Assembly (NCBI RefSeq): GCF_023716465.1
Contig: NZ_CP092415.1
Span: 275,001 to 339,000, forward strand
Source of the DNA: Flagellimonas marinaquae
Lineage (GTDB): Bacteria > Bacteroidota > Bacteroidia > Flavobacteriales > Flavobacteriaceae
Reading direction: 5' to 3'
DNA length: 64,000 nucleotides
Position 1 is the first letter of the stretch, and each line of letters begins with the position of its first letter. The notes below the pieces were generated by a model. The model was given only the letters and a program-made list of their open reading frames with translations. It was not told the origin of the DNA and did no database searches. Below, piece after piece: positions 54,368-64,000 of the stretch. The position numbers and the translations under genes were made by a program.

Positions 54368-55993
54368 TCAAGAAACCTCATCAACCATTTCTGGCTGGAT
54401 GTTCCAATTATCGTTGGCCAACAGTACTTGGTCAAAATCGACACCCTCAATAGGCTTTAATGTTTGACTGGCCGCATCCCACTCTATTTTTCTGCCCAAT
54501 TTCCAGGACAAGCCGGCCATGTGTGCCGAAATGGCCTCATCAAAACCTTCTTTAATACCACAGCTCACATTTCCGCCATTCTTAATTACACTCAGCCACT
54601 CCCGCATATGTAAGAAAGTAGAATCTACACGAACACCATCTATATAGGTCCACATAAGACCCTTATCGGCAAAATATTGCGATGTGGCCGATGAAACCGC
54701 ATCGGTCGACCCTGCAGCTGGATCATATTGGTAAATGGGCACATTGGGTTTCATTTTCTCAGCCTCCAACATGTCGGCATATCGGGTGGATGCGCTATCG
54801 GGCCAAACAGTTAATCTATTGCCCAGTTCCATGGTAGCATCGTGTCCCATTAAAATTGTAGGTCGATTAAAACCATTACCCAAAGTGGCACTGTAACAAA
54901 AGGTCATTCCCCTTTCTTTGCCCTTGGTTTGACTGCTTCCGGTACTGAACTCGGGAAATTCCATATTCACCTGGATCACATCCGGAACATTTCTACCATC
55001 GTTATGGGTGTAAATTCCGCCCGAAGCGCTGACCGCAGTCGGAATACCCATGTTCAGCACACAATTTAACCTGTCGTAATCGTGGGTCAACAAATCGCCC
55101 GAAAGACCCGAACCATAGGCCCACCACTTACGCCACCTAAAAAAATGGTTCTTATTGAACGGTACTTTTGGTGCAGTGCCTAAAAACTGTTCCCAATCAA
55201 TGGTTTCGGGGCTGGCTTTCTCATGGAGATCATAATTCCAAGCGCCATTGTCATCGTTACGGTTTGTGTTGGTCTGGATCAACGACACATGTCCCAAAGT
55301 CCCTTTTTCCACAATATCGCGGGCGGTACTAAAACTTAGGGTTTGCCTGTGCTGGTGTCCCACAGCGAACACTGCTTCGGATTTTTCGGCAGCATCGCGC
55401 AAAGTGTAGGTTTCTTCAACCGTATGTGTCATAGGTTTTTCCACATAGACATGTACATTATGGTTCAAAGCCTCAATGGACATGGGGGCATGCCAATGAT
55501 CTGGTGTTGCGATCACCACGGCATCCACTGCACCACTTTTGATCATATCCTTATAATTCAAATATCTTTTGATCTTATTGTCCTCCGTGGAGAAAGAGTT
55601 GATGAATTTCTCTGCCCGCACATCAAATACATCACAAATGCCCACCAATTTCACGTTGAGACGTTCTTGGGCCTCAAAATCCTCCAGTCTTTTGTTATTG
55701 GGGTCTTCTTCGGCAGCCAAGCGCATTTCTTCTTTCCACTCGTCGGTAGCAAAGCCCAAGGCCCTTGTCAATTGCTCTCCACGAATACCAAATCCAATTA
55801 CCCCTATGCGAACTGGGTCGCCTCCTATCCCGGGAACCGCAGGTGGCAATGATGGTTTTATATTGAGCTGCTCCAATATTTCTGAACGCTTCTTGCGCGA
55901 GTTGACCGAGGTTGCCGCTCCTGCCCACCATACAGCTCCAAGTATGGGAAGGCCGCCCAACCCTATCAATAGGTCTCTTCTAGTCCATTTCAT
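54368..55993 (-). CDS. Gfo/Idh/MocA-family oxidoreductase with Tat-type signal
   Basis: 541 aa. The N-terminus WTRRDLLIGLGG followed by a hydrophobic stretch is a Tat-like signal. The Rossmann fold IGVIGFGIRGEQL binds NAD(P). EKPMTH carries the conserved Lys of the family. The C-terminal domain is the usual oxidoreductase half. The substrate (a sugar or inositol derivative) cannot be read. It overlaps the DoxX gene by 4 nt, which is transcribed before it. Confidence 0.88.
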   Translation of the reverse strand: MKWTRRDLLIGLGGLPILGAVWWAGAATSVNSRKKRSEILEQLNIKPSLPPAVPGIGGDPVRIGVIGFGIRGEQLTRALGFATDEWKEEMRLAAEEDPNNKRLEDFEAQERLNVKLVGICDVFDVRAEKFINSFSTEDNKIKRYLNYKDMIKSGAVDAVVIATPDHWHAPMSIEALNHNVHVYVEKPMTHTVEETYTLRDAAEKSEAVFAVGHQHRQTLSFSTARDIVEKGTLGHVSLIQTNTNRNDDNGAWNYDLHEKASPETIDWEQFLGTAPKVPFNKNHFFRWRKWWAYGSGLSGDLLTHDYDRLNCVLNMGIPTAVSASGGIYTHNDGRNVPDVIQVNMEFPEFSTGSSQTKGKERGMTFCYSATLGNGFNRPTILMGHDATMELGNRLTVWPDSASTRYADMLEAEKMKPNVPIYQYDPAAGSTDAVSSATSQYFADKGLMWTYIDGVRVDSTFLHMREWLSVIKNGGNVSCGIKEGFDEAISAHMAGLSWKLGRKIEWDAASQTLKPIEGVDFDQVLLANDNWNIQPEMVDEVS

Positions 55994-56469
55994 TGTTCCT
56001 GTGTTTTAAGTTTGTTTTTTCTGAGATAATCCAAGCCAAAGTAACTTCCCGTGGGCAATTGATATATTACAATACAGGCCACCAGCTCAATCAAGTTTTT
56101 ATTGATGATCCAGTAGTTTCCCTCGACGTTCATTTGGGTGAGTCCTGGGAATGGCGGATGTGCCAAAAAATAAAGTGCCAATAGCCCTACCCCGACAAAG
56201 GCACCGATTCGTTCAAAAACCCCCAAGGTAAAGGTTACACCTACCACCATAAGGGCAATAATGTTCATGGTATCTACCCAACCTATGGTTGCATCACCAA
56301 TCAACATGGTAAAAAACCATTCAAATGGTCCTTGTGCGGTGGCCAAATACCCAAAAGATGTCCATTCCGGATTATACATCTTCACCACACCTTCAAACAA
56401 AAAGTGCCACCCGATAAAGATGCGAAGCAAGGCAACACTGGCTTTCAGTTTATTTTGATTTTGGTTCAT
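55990..56469 (-). CDS. DoxX-family membrane protein
   Basis: 159 aa with about four transmembrane helices and the DoxX start (VALLRIFIGWHFLFEGVVKMYNPEW). DoxX-type proteins are membrane partners of redox enzymes and quinone systems. The stop overlaps the oxidoreductase start (ATGA). The pair probably forms one transcript. Confidence 0.85.
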   Translation of the reverse strand: MNQNQNKLKASVALLRIFIGWHFLFEGVVKMYNPEWTSFGYLATAQGPFEWFFTMLIGDATIGWVDTMNIIALMVVGVTFTLGVFERIGAFVGVGLLALYFLAHPPFPGLTQMNVEGNYWIINKNLIELVACIVIYQLPTGSYFGLDYLRKNKLKTQEQ

Positions 56470-56809
56470 AATTGTTATAGTTAATTGTAAATATCCCAGT
56501 TCCTCTTTGAAGAAAGCAAGATTTCCTTCTAAGTATTAAAAGTACCCCACATTAAACCTAAATACCATGACCATTATCAGTTTTCAACAGTCTGAACACA
56601 ACATGTTCCTGCAGTACTACAAAAGTCAAAAACTGATATATTTTTGATCACTTCGCAATATTGGATTGATCAATAACAAGGCTTAATTTTATAAATATCG
56701 CTATCATACCTCCCTCCTATTTTGAAATTGATTTTTATTCCCAAATTCTTTCGTCAACCGCTTTTTTTTGATGAAGTTAACATTACCAACCCACACTTGA
56801 AACAGGCCT
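56470..56809. other. 340-bp divergent intergenic region
   Basis: No coding sequence is seen. The region must hold the promoters for the DoxX gene (minus) and the fusion gene (plus). No copy matches the Bacteroidota promoter well enough to report. Confidence 0.6.
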
Positions 56810-59392
56810 GTGAACCAAATTGAAACGGATATAGTTTATCTAAAAAAACAATTTCCCAACGGTATCCTAAACATACACCAAAAGGGACATGCCATTTGCA
56901 ACATACATTCCAAAGTGAATACGTTCCGATGGTTACTACAAGGCACCTTTGACTATTTTACAACAACCAAGGATACGGAGGAAGAGGTTTTGGTCTGTCA
57001 AATTTCAGAGCCGATGAGCATTTTGGGCCTAAATGGGCTCAACGATAGAAAAAGGTATACGTACAAGATCGTGGTATCTTCCGATCAAGCTACTTTTTTT
57101 GAAGTACCTATTGAAGTAATAATCCATCACCTAGCCCATACTGAGAACAACCAAACCATTCTAAAGATAAGTCGTTCGTTATACCATCAATTGAGGCAAG
57201 CACTTTTAAAACAGACCGATTTGTTACAAGCTGCACGTTATCGCTCCCTGAACAATGATCAACAGTTTTTTATGGGCCCGGCGACCGAACAGGCGGAAAT
57301 AGTCTCCTTGATGCGACGCTCCCCTTTTTTGGACTATTTTGACGATCAGCAACTATCACAACTCGCTTCCATTGCCGAACGGCGGGAATATGAACCCGAC
57401 GAAGTACTTTATATACAAGACAGGCTTACCAACGGGCTCTTTATTTTGATCAGTGGTGAAGTTGCCATCAAACGATTGGAAGGGAACATTGAGATACGCC
57501 AGCGGTCCATAAACAATCCAGGGTTTATTTTTGGCTGGTCCTGTGCTATGGGAGAAAAGGATATTTGCTCCGCTGTCACTACTCAGAAAACCTCCATTTA
57601 TTTTATCCATCAAAAGGATTTGCTACAATTGCTGGACAAATGCTCCGTTTTCGCACACAACTTTTTTATGCGGTTGTTTTGGCTGATGGGCAACCAGATC
57701 AACGCAGCCTTCGTCCGCTACCTGGGACTTTTGGGCAAGCACAACCTCCAAGCTGTCTATCAATTGATAGAGAACAACAAATCAAGATTGGCCGTATCAT
57801 CCCCTTTGCATCAGGTCGGGCATTTGCTATCCAATACCAACACCAAACAATTGGGGTACAATGCTCTCACCAAACTCATTTCCTACGGCTCTCATCTGGA
57901 ACGACATATCGCTTCGTTGAGCCTGGAGCTTTTGCAAGAAGATATGCAGGAGCTAAAGTTTCTTAAAGGACTCCAGCATATTTATGAAACGGTAGCGGAA
58001 AATAAGAACGAAACAGGCATGGATATCCGCAAATCTTGCGCTACTGCAACAAAAAAAGCTTTTGAACACGTGCAGCATAAAATTGAAGGACTGGATAACC
58101 TTCCGGACAAAAGTGGCTGTATTTTTATATACAATCATCTTTTCAACCATCCATTTTATACGCTCAACAACAAATTTCAAATTACATTGGATTCACATTT
58201 TATCAGTGCCAAAATATTGGATGATAAATATAACGATCCTGGTATCCGGACGGTGCGTATAGGTCAGGGACAAGAATATGGCCATCAAAACTATTATACC
58301 AAGTTGGGATATATCAATGTCTATACCAAAGATTCTGAGGCGGTTGACAAAGAATGTAAAAAGGCAACACGTAGTATATTCTATAGAACGGCCGCAGAAT
58401 TTTTACAGACCGGACACAATTTGGTCGTTAGTCCGGAAGGAACCTCCTACTCTACCGAGGAATCCCCTGGACCTTTTAAAATGGGTGTTTTTAAACTGGC
58501 CCAATCCATGGAAAACGAACCTTACATTGTACCTATTGTCTTAGTGAATTTTGATAAGCGCATTTCGAACGGCCTTTTTTACTGTAAGATCCACGAACCT
58601 TTTAAACTGAGTGACAAACTATTGGAGACTGGGAAAAATTTGTCCGATTTTGTAAAGCATTATCAGTACACCTACGCAGGGTACGTAGAGGAAGCAAAGG
58701 AACGTGCCGAAGAATTGCACATGAAACCAGTCCCAAACGTTATCGAAGAACCACCAGAAATTTGGCGCAACGAGATCAAGCGTTTAAAAAGACGGGTAAA
58801 CAATCTGGAAAACCAGAACGACCTGATTGTTTTTTATGGAAGTTCCTCTGTGCGTCTATGGGTAGGAATGAAAAAGGATTTAGCTCCATTTAATGTTCTT
58901 AATTTAGGATTTGGTGGATCTACCTATGTGTGGTGCATTCATTATTTTGATGAAATCTTTAAAGGAGCAGAACCTAGCAAAATTGTACTGTACGCCGGTG
59001 AAAACGACCTTGCACAAGGCAAATCGCCGCAAGAAGTTTTGAACGACTGCAACCAACTGGTTCAAATGATCCTTAAAAAATATCCTAAGGTGGAACTGGC
59101 TTTTATAAGCCTGAAACCCAGTTTGGAACGCGAGGACATGATTCCCCAGATCATAGAGACCAATCTATTGTTGTCCAAATACGCAATTGGAGAGCTTAAT
59201 GCGCAGTATATAAATGTGTTCGGACAAATGATTACTGCGGACAACCGGCCAAAACCTGATCTGTACATGTCGGATGGATTGCACCTAAACAAAAAAGGAT
59301 ATACTATTTGGAGCGAGGTGATCAAAACAGCTTTGCTCTCTTCCGAGAATCCTATGGAAAAAGAATCGTTTGATTTGGCTGCAGATGCTTAA
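56810..59392 (+). CDS. Fusion protein: two cNMP-binding domains, acyltransferase, SGNH hydrolase
   Basis: 860 aa from a GTG at 56810; the upstream in-frame ATG (56771) runs into a stop. Two cyclic-nucleotide-binding-type domains (about 20-125 and 158-285) come first, then a helical linker, a PlsC-like acyltransferase domain (about 425-630) and an SGNH/GDSL esterase (about 670-845: GSSS at 677-680, GFGGS, GEND at 730-733, DGLH at 822-825). In the acyltransferase the HX4D motif reads NHLFNHP, with Pro448 where Asp is expected; SPEGT (541-545) is kept. It may remodel acyl chains under nucleotide control. Cytosolic, no signal peptide. Confidence 0.85.
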   Translation: MNQIETDIVYLKKQFPNGILNIHQKGHAICNIHSKVNTFRWLLQGTFDYFTTTKDTEEEVLVCQISEPMSILGLNGLNDRKRYTYKIVVSSDQATFFEVPIEVIIHHLAHTENNQTILKISRSLYHQLRQALLKQTDLLQAARYRSLNNDQQFFMGPATEQAEIVSLMRRSPFLDYFDDQQLSQLASIAERREYEPDEVLYIQDRLTNGLFILISGEVAIKRLEGNIEIRQRSINNPGFIFGWSCAMGEKDICSAVTTQKTSIYFIHQKDLLQLLDKCSVFAHNFFMRLFWLMGNQINAAFVRYLGLLGKHNLQAVYQLIENNKSRLAVSSPLHQVGHLLSNTNTKQLGYNALTKLISYGSHLERHIASLSLELLQEDMQELKFLKGLQHIYETVAENKNETGMDIRKSCATATKKAFEHVQHKIEGLDNLPDKSGCIFIYNHLFNHPFYTLNNKFQITLDSHFISAKILDDKYNDPGIRTVRIGQGQEYGHQNYYTKLGYINVYTKDSEAVDKECKKATRSIFYRTAAEFLQTGHNLVVSPEGTSYSTEESPGPFKMGVFKLAQSMENEPYIVPIVLVNFDKRISNGLFYCKIHEPFKLSDKLLETGKNLSDFVKHYQYTYAGYVEEAKERAEELHMKPVPNVIEEPPEIWRNEIKRLKRRVNNLENQNDLIVFYGSSSVRLWVGMKKDLAPFNVLNLGFGGSTYVWCIHYFDEIFKGAEPSKIVLYAGENDLAQGKSPQEVLNDCNQLVQMILKKYPKVELAFISLKPSLEREDMIPQIIETNLLLSKYAIGELNAQYINVFGQMITADNRPKPDLYMSDGLHLNKKGYTIWSEVIKTALLSSENPMEKESFDLAADA

Positions 59393-60690
59393 GCTGGCTC
59401 CCCAAACAAATCGTAATCCGATGCATCTGTAATCTTGATATTTACAAAGTCCCCGATTTTCACATAATGTTTGGTGGCATCGATCAGCACTTCGTTATCC
59501 ACATCGGGCGAATCGAACTCGGTGCGGCCCACAAAATGGCTGCCTTCTTTCCTGTCGATGATACAGCGGAAAGTCTCCCCTATTTTCTCTTGGTTCAATT
59601 CCCAGGAAATCTGTGATTGGATCTCCATAATAATGTTTGCGCGTTCTTGCTTTACTTCTTCGGGAACATCGTCCTCCAAATTAAAGGCATGTGTATTTTC
59701 CTCGTGGCTGTAAGTAAAACAGCCCAAACGTTCAAAGCGCATTTCTTGTACCCATTGTTTCAAGGTCTCAAAATCTTGTTCGGTTTCTCCAGGGTAGCCA
59801 ACGATCAAAGTGGTTCGAATGGCTATGTTAGGTACGGTTTCCCTAAAATCGTTCAACAGTTTTGTAGTTTTCGCCTGTGTAGTCCCCCGCCGCATACTTT
59901 TAAGTATGGAATCGGATATATGTTGAAGGGGAATATCTATATAATTGCACACTTTTGGCTCGTTGCGCATTACTTCCAGAACATCCATTGGGAAGCCTGT
60001 TGGGAAGGCATAATGCAAACGGATCCATTCTATCCCCTCAACTTTCACCAACGCTTGGAGCAATTCTGCCAAATTTCTTTTCTTGTACAGATCAAGGCCA
60101 TAATAGGTCAGGTCTTGCGCAATTAAAATGAGCTCTTTTACCCCGTTCACAGCCAGTTTCCCTGCTTCGGAGACCAAATCCTCAATGGGGGTGCTTCGGT
60201 GCTTTCCTCGCATCAAAGGTATGGCACAGAAAGAACAAGGACGATCACATCCTTCCGCAATTTTTAGATAGGCATAATTCTTAGGGGTTGTGGTAAGTCG
60301 TTCCCCGATGAGCTCATGCTTGTAATCGGCTCCAAGAGCTTTTAATAAATTGGGAAGATCACTAGTTCCAAAATATTCGTCCACATTGGGAATCTCTTTC
60401 TCCAAATCCGGTTTGTACCGCTCGCTCAAGCAACCTGTCACAAAAACCTTGTCCACTTTCCCTGCTTCTTTTCGCTGTACGTAGTCCAAAATAGTATTGA
60501 CACTTTCTTCCTTTGCATTGGCAATAAATCCGCAGGTATTGATTACCACGACATTGCCCTCTTCCTCGTGGGCCACTTCTTTGTTGTTGGCGCGCAATTG
60601 TCCCATTAACACTTCCGAGTCGTAGACATTTTTGCTACAACCTAAGGTCACCACGTTGATTTTATTCTTTTTGAGCGATTTTGTGCGCAT
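59389..60690 (-). CDS. rimO: Ribosomal protein S12 methylthiotransferase
   Basis: 432 aa from the ATG at 60690; a longer frame back to 60726 lacks conserved sequence. RimO methylthiolates an Asp of S12. The N-terminal UPF0004 [4Fe-4S] domain starts with NVVTLGCSKN. The radical-SAM motif is CDRPCSFC (CxxxCxxC), and the C-terminal TRAM domain follows. The stop overlaps that of the convergent fusion gene. Confidence 0.95.
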   Translation of the reverse strand: MRTKSLKKNKINVVTLGCSKNVYDSEVLMGQLRANNKEVAHEEEGNVVVINTCGFIANAKEESVNTILDYVQRKEAGKVDKVFVTGCLSERYKPDLEKEIPNVDEYFGTSDLPNLLKALGADYKHELIGERLTTTPKNYAYLKIAEGCDRPCSFCAIPLMRGKHRSTPIEDLVSEAGKLAVNGVKELILIAQDLTYYGLDLYKKRNLAELLQALVKVEGIEWIRLHYAFPTGFPMDVLEVMRNEPKVCNYIDIPLQHISDSILKSMRRGTTQAKTTKLLNDFRETVPNIAIRTTLIVGYPGETEQDFETLKQWVQEMRFERLGCFTYSHEENTHAFNLEDDVPEEVKQERANIIMEIQSQISWELNQEKIGETFRCIIDRKEGSHFVGRTEFDSPDVDNEVLIDATKHYVKIGDFVNIKITDASDYDLFGEPA

Positions 60691-60802
60691 ATTTTCTTTA
60701 AATGGAGTGCAAAAATACAACAACAAGGAGCATTACGATCAATTTGGGATATATTTTTGGAAATGAAGGTTTCTACGGATACAATATCCCAAAACGATTA
60801 CA

Positions 60803-62467
60803 CTAATCTTGATAGCCTTCTGGTATTTTTCGAGCGTTGGTAATATCCTCAAATGCTTTTCCTATTCGTAATAGCAGGGCCTCGGAAAACGGTTGACCTA
60901 TAAAGGTTAAATTTTCGGGCTCACCATCTGCTTTATAGCCCATGGGAACGGTAAGGGCAGGATATTCAGCAGCAGCTGCGTAACCTGCATGGTAATTGTT
61001 GATGCTTAACAAAACATCCAAATCATTCTGGATCATTGGCTCAAAATAGCCTCTTCCCGTAAGCAACACATCCTCTTTTATTCTTTTTAATCTTTCTTCT
61101 GATGTTGAATCACGCAGAATGGATTCAAAACGTAATTGTCCGTATGGAATCCTAACCAACGAATCTTTACCATTAAAACTTACCACGTCTAACACCGAAC
61201 TTATTTTAACAGCATCTTTATTTTTAACCTGAGTCTCTAAATAAGTCTTCAAGTCGTTCTTCATATCTGCCTCCAATAAGGTGAGAAATGTAGAGGGCAG
61301 GTGATAATTTTGGTTTTCAAATGTTACAATCTCTACTCCAACTTCTTTTAATCTGGCTACTGCAGCGGCATACAGGGAATCACCTTCCATTAAACTTTGT
61401 ATCACCCCAAAACGGATTGACTTTAAAGGCTCCGGATTATTCCACGCGGATAAAATGCCCGGTTCCGCTTTTACCGATTTGTAATCTGTTTCATCCTTAC
61501 CCAACATGGCATCCAATAAAATGGCATTGTCGGTCACATTTTTTGTCATGGGCCCAGGCGTGTCCAAAGTGCTGGATATAGGAACAATCCCGGTTCGGCT
61601 CAAGAGGCCTATAGTTGGTTTTAGTCCGACCACTGAGTTTTGACCTGACGGGGACAAAATGGAACCCGAAGTCTCCGTGCCCACTGTTGCTACGGCATAA
61701 TTTGCAGCAGCAGATGTGCCACTACCAGCACTGGAACCTCCTGTATCAAAAATTCTTCTTCCGTAGGGGTTCAAGGTCTGTCCGCCGACCGCACTCTGCC
61801 CGTTCGGACATCCGTCACAAATAAAATTGGCCCACTCGCTAAGGTTCGCTTTGCCCAATATTAAGGCTCCATTTGCCTTCAAACGTTCCACAATAAATGC
61901 ATCATCGGTTTCATTTTCCATTAAAGCAATGGCGCCTGCAGTCGTTTTCATTCCCGCGGCCCCGATATTGTCCTTTAATAGAATGGGCATACCATAAATA
62001 GGATGATGGATTTCCAGTGATTCGTCTAACTGGCGTGCCTCATGCAACACATTCGGATTTAAGGAGATTATGGAATTTAATGTGGTACTGTTGGGCAATT
62101 CGTATTTGTAGATTCTATGCAGATAAAAAAGCACCAACTCTTCATAAGTGAATTTTCCTTGGTCGATATGGCTTTGTATAGTTGGTATGTCCTGCTCCAA
62201 AACCAATGGTCTCATGGCTTCATAACTTTCTTCAGAAAATTTTGAGACTTCATCATACAAAGGAAGAAACACCTCATTTTTATCCAAGACCTTACTTTGA
62301 ATAAATTTGTAGCGCATTCTCTTATTTTCGTGCTCTGCATTGGCAGCCACTTCGGTGGAATCGTTGTAGGGAGTCCAGAGTACAATGTTTTCGTTGGTCT
62401 TGGCCTTGTGATCTTTACAAGAAATGAATCCGATCAACAGTAAAACAAACCAAAGGTACCGGAACAT
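60803..62467 (-). CDS. Amidase-signature lipoprotein
   Basis: 554 aa. Lipobox LIGFISC. The amidase signature is clear: catalytic Lys in PILLKDNIGAAGM, then DTGGSSAGSGTSAAANY and TETSGSILSPSGQN with the cis-Ser and nucleophile Ser of the Ser-Ser-Lys triad. It hydrolyses amides in the periplasm or at the surface; the substrate is unknown. It is not GatA, which is cytosolic and has different flanks. It lies 2 nt downstream of ftsY. Confidence 0.9.
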   Translation of the reverse strand: MFRYLWFVLLLIGFISCKDHKAKTNENIVLWTPYNDSTEVAANAEHENKRMRYKFIQSKVLDKNEVFLPLYDEVSKFSEESYEAMRPLVLEQDIPTIQSHIDQGKFTYEELVLFYLHRIYKYELPNSTTLNSIISLNPNVLHEARQLDESLEIHHPIYGMPILLKDNIGAAGMKTTAGAIALMENETDDAFIVERLKANGALILGKANLSEWANFICDGCPNGQSAVGGQTLNPYGRRIFDTGGSSAGSGTSAAANYAVATVGTETSGSILSPSGQNSVVGLKPTIGLLSRTGIVPISSTLDTPGPMTKNVTDNAILLDAMLGKDETDYKSVKAEPGILSAWNNPEPLKSIRFGVIQSLMEGDSLYAAAVARLKEVGVEIVTFENQNYHLPSTFLTLLEADMKNDLKTYLETQVKNKDAVKISSVLDVVSFNGKDSLVRIPYGQLRFESILRDSTSEERLKRIKEDVLLTGRGYFEPMIQNDLDVLLSINNYHAGYAAAAEYPALTVPMGYKADGEPENLTFIGQPFSEALLLRIGKAFEDITNARKIPEGYQD

Positions 62468-62469
62468 AG

Positions 62470-63426
62470 CTATATTTTAAAGAATGAATCCACAAACTCA
62501 TATTTATTGAACACCTGAAGATCTTCAATGCCCTCGCCCACACCGATGTATTTCACTGGAATCTGGAATTGGTCGGAAATACCGATGACGACCCCACCTT
62601 TTGCAGTACCATCCAATTTGGTCACGGCCAAACTGGTGACTTCGGTGGCTTTAGTAAATTGCTTTGCCTGTTCAAATGCATTTTGCCCGGTAGAGCCATC
62701 CAATACCAAAAGTACCTCGTGCGGGGCATCTGGAACAACTTTTTGCATGACGCGCTTTACCTTGGAAAGTTCGTTCATTAAATTGACTTTGTTATGCAAT
62801 CGGCCTGCTGTGTCCACCAGAACAACATCTGCCTGTTCCGCGATCGCGGAATTTAGGGTATCGAAGGCAACGGACGCGGGGTCACTGCCCATTTTTTGTT
62901 TCACAATAGGGACATTCACACGTTTGGCCCAGACCTCCAATTGGTCAATGGCCGCTGCACGGAAGGTATCGGCCGCTCCCAGCACCACTTTTAGGCCCAT
63001 ATTCTTAAATTTATGGGAGAGTTTTCCAATCGTGGTCGTTTTGCCCACACCGTTTACGCCCACAACCATGATCACGTAAGGCTTTTTATCTTTTGGAACC
63101 GTGACTTCACTATCTTCACCGGTTTCCGTTTCCGAGAGCAGCCCGGCTATTTCTTCCCGTAAAATTGTATTGAGTTCTTCTGTTCCCAAATATTTATCTC
63201 GGGATACCCGCTCTTCGATTCGGTCGATAATTTTAAGTGTGGTGTTCACACCAACATCGGAAGTGACCAAAATCTCCTCGAGACTATCGAGTACCTCATC
63301 ATCAACTTTGGACTTACCGGCCACAGCCTTGCCCAACTTGCCAAAAAAACTGGTCTTTGATTTTTCGAGGCCTTTGTCCAAGGTCTCCTTTTTGTCTTTT
63401 GAAAATATATTTTTGAATAAGCTCAT
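62470..63426 (-). CDS. ftsY: Signal recognition particle receptor
   Basis: 318-aa GTPase at the inner membrane that docks SRP-ribosome complexes. The N domain is short; the G domain has G1 GVNGVGKTTTIGKL, DTAGR, TKLDGTAKGG, and the C-terminal GVGEGIEDLQVF. The long acidic A domain of E. coli FtsY is missing, as in many Bacteroidota. The ATG at 63426 is chosen because MSLFKNIFS is the family-like start; an upstream ATG at 63450 is possible. Confidence 0.96.
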   Translation of the reverse strand: MSLFKNIFSKDKKETLDKGLEKSKTSFFGKLGKAVAGKSKVDDEVLDSLEEILVTSDVGVNTTLKIIDRIEERVSRDKYLGTEELNTILREEIAGLLSETETGEDSEVTVPKDKKPYVIMVVGVNGVGKTTTIGKLSHKFKNMGLKVVLGAADTFRAAAIDQLEVWAKRVNVPIVKQKMGSDPASVAFDTLNSAIAEQADVVLVDTAGRLHNKVNLMNELSKVKRVMQKVVPDAPHEVLLVLDGSTGQNAFEQAKQFTKATEVTSLAVTKLDGTAKGGVVIGISDQFQIPVKYIGVGEGIEDLQVFNKYEFVDSFFKI

Positions 63427-63637
63427 CCTGTATTCTTTGAGAATGGTCAAAGATAGGAAAGTAAGGGGAGTTTTATCAACTCAATATCCAAGTAAAACCC
63501 AAAGAAATTTCAATATGAGCTAAAACACAAACCTCAATTAATCAAAGTTTTACAATTGCTTATCATCTCTTTGCAACATTTTTTCGAATGCTTGGCGGAC
63601 CCTTGCTATCTTTAGGCCGGAGATTAACCGATTATAT

Positions 63638-64000
63638 ATGAAAAATCCGTTGCAAGGGATATTGTTCATAATGGTTACGTTCTTTTCTTTAACCATTTTT
63701 GCTCAGGATACATTTTCCGATACTTTTAGCAATGTGTCCTATGCCAACAATGATGGTACCCAAAGTTGGACTACGGATTGGCTGGAGTTTAACGATAACA
63801 ACAATCCTGCAAACGGATATATCAGCATAAACAACAACGAGTTAAGGTTTAGATACATTTGGACAGAAAACTTGAGGCGTACTGCCGACCTAAGTGCTTA
63901 TTCTACTGCCAATCTTACTTTTGATTGGAGAACATCGAGCCTTGAACCTGGCGAGACACTGGCCGTTGAGATATCTTCCGATGGTATTAGTTTTACAACC
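63638..64000 (+). CDS. Start of a secreted surface protein (truncated by the window edge)
   Basis: 121 codons to the window edge. A signal peptide (FFSLTIFAQ) is followed by DTFSDTFSNVSYANNDGTQ, LEFNDNNNP and the beta-rich pattern TADLSAYSTANLTFDW. That pattern resembles a LamG/jelly-roll or Por-secretion-type repeat protein, often large in this phylum. The C-terminus is outside the window, so no function or secretion tag can be checked. Confidence 0.7.
   Translation, partial: MKNPLQGILFIMVTFFSLTIFAQDTFSDTFSNVSYANNDGTQSWTTDWLEFNDNNNPANGYISINNNELRFRYIWTENLRRTADLSAYSTANLTFDWRTSSLEPGETLAVEISSDGISFTT

Overview
The window is chromosomal DNA from a marine-type member of the Flavobacteriaceae (Bacteroidota). 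A Muricauda/Flagellimonas-like genus is my guess and is not proven. The evidence is: a Bacteroidota 16S rRNA; promoters of the TTG-N19/20-TAnnTTTG class; few Shine-Dalgarno sequences; many lipoproteins and outer-membrane barrels; a hybrid two-component regulator; a split transketolase; and a MerR-crtI-crtB-crtZ carotenoid operon.

Layout. 1-1089 is the 5' two thirds of a 16S rRNA gene (minus strand), fed by three tandem promoters (1267-1559). 1.7-5.1 kb is the thrS-infC-rpmI-rplT translation operon, with a non-AUG infC start. 5.1-19.5 kb is ordinary core genome: YjbQ, a HAD phosphatase, dienelactone hydrolase, DnaB, AccA, LptF/G, Tgt, two-subunit transketolase, a PorT-like barrel, an FKBP lipoprotein, an S4 protein, a phosphoribosyltransferase and AroK. 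tRNA-Lys(TTT) lies at 19595-19667.

The 3' end of tRNA-Lys is repeated at about 31.5 kb and again at about 36.48 kb. This outlines two islands in tandem. Island A (about 19.64-31.52 kb) has a tyrosine integrase beside the tRNA, a degraded stretch, a DUF922-type protease, a broken barrel gene, a five-gene minus-strand envelope operon of unknown function, and a hybrid sensor/AraC regulator. Island B (about 31.52-36.48 kb) has no integrase. It holds a Crp/Fnr regulator, a secreted barrel, an FMN reductase, two DJ-1/PfpI-like proteins and a CHMI-type tautomerase, which looks like a redox or electrophile-response cassette. A roughly 20-bp motif (core TAAACGATT) recurs five times in the islands, three times at gene boundaries and twice just before the att-like ends. 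No relaxase or secretion genes were found, so neither island looks self-transmissible.

36.5-64 kb returns to core genome: a purple-acid-phosphatase-like lipoprotein; a TerB-like protein with DeoC and DeoD (nucleoside salvage); an MscS channel; tRNA-Leu(GAG); the carotenoid operon headed by a CarH/LitR-type regulator with a B12-domain signature; two tandem TlpA-like thioredoxins, one without its cysteines; aconitase; MoxR; two SurA-like chaperones; a serine hydrolase; a Tat-type Gfo/Idh oxidoreductase with DoxX; a large cNMP-acyltransferase-SGNH fusion protein; RimO; an amidase lipoprotein; FtsY; and the start of a secreted protein that runs off the right edge.

The places most worth following up are the tandem tRNA-Lys islands with their repeated motif, the uncharacterised envelope operon at 23.4-27.9 kb (including a gene that looks like two secreted proteins joined in frame), the displaced catalytic cysteine in the second DJ-1 protein, and the three-part fusion protein at 56.8-59.4 kb.
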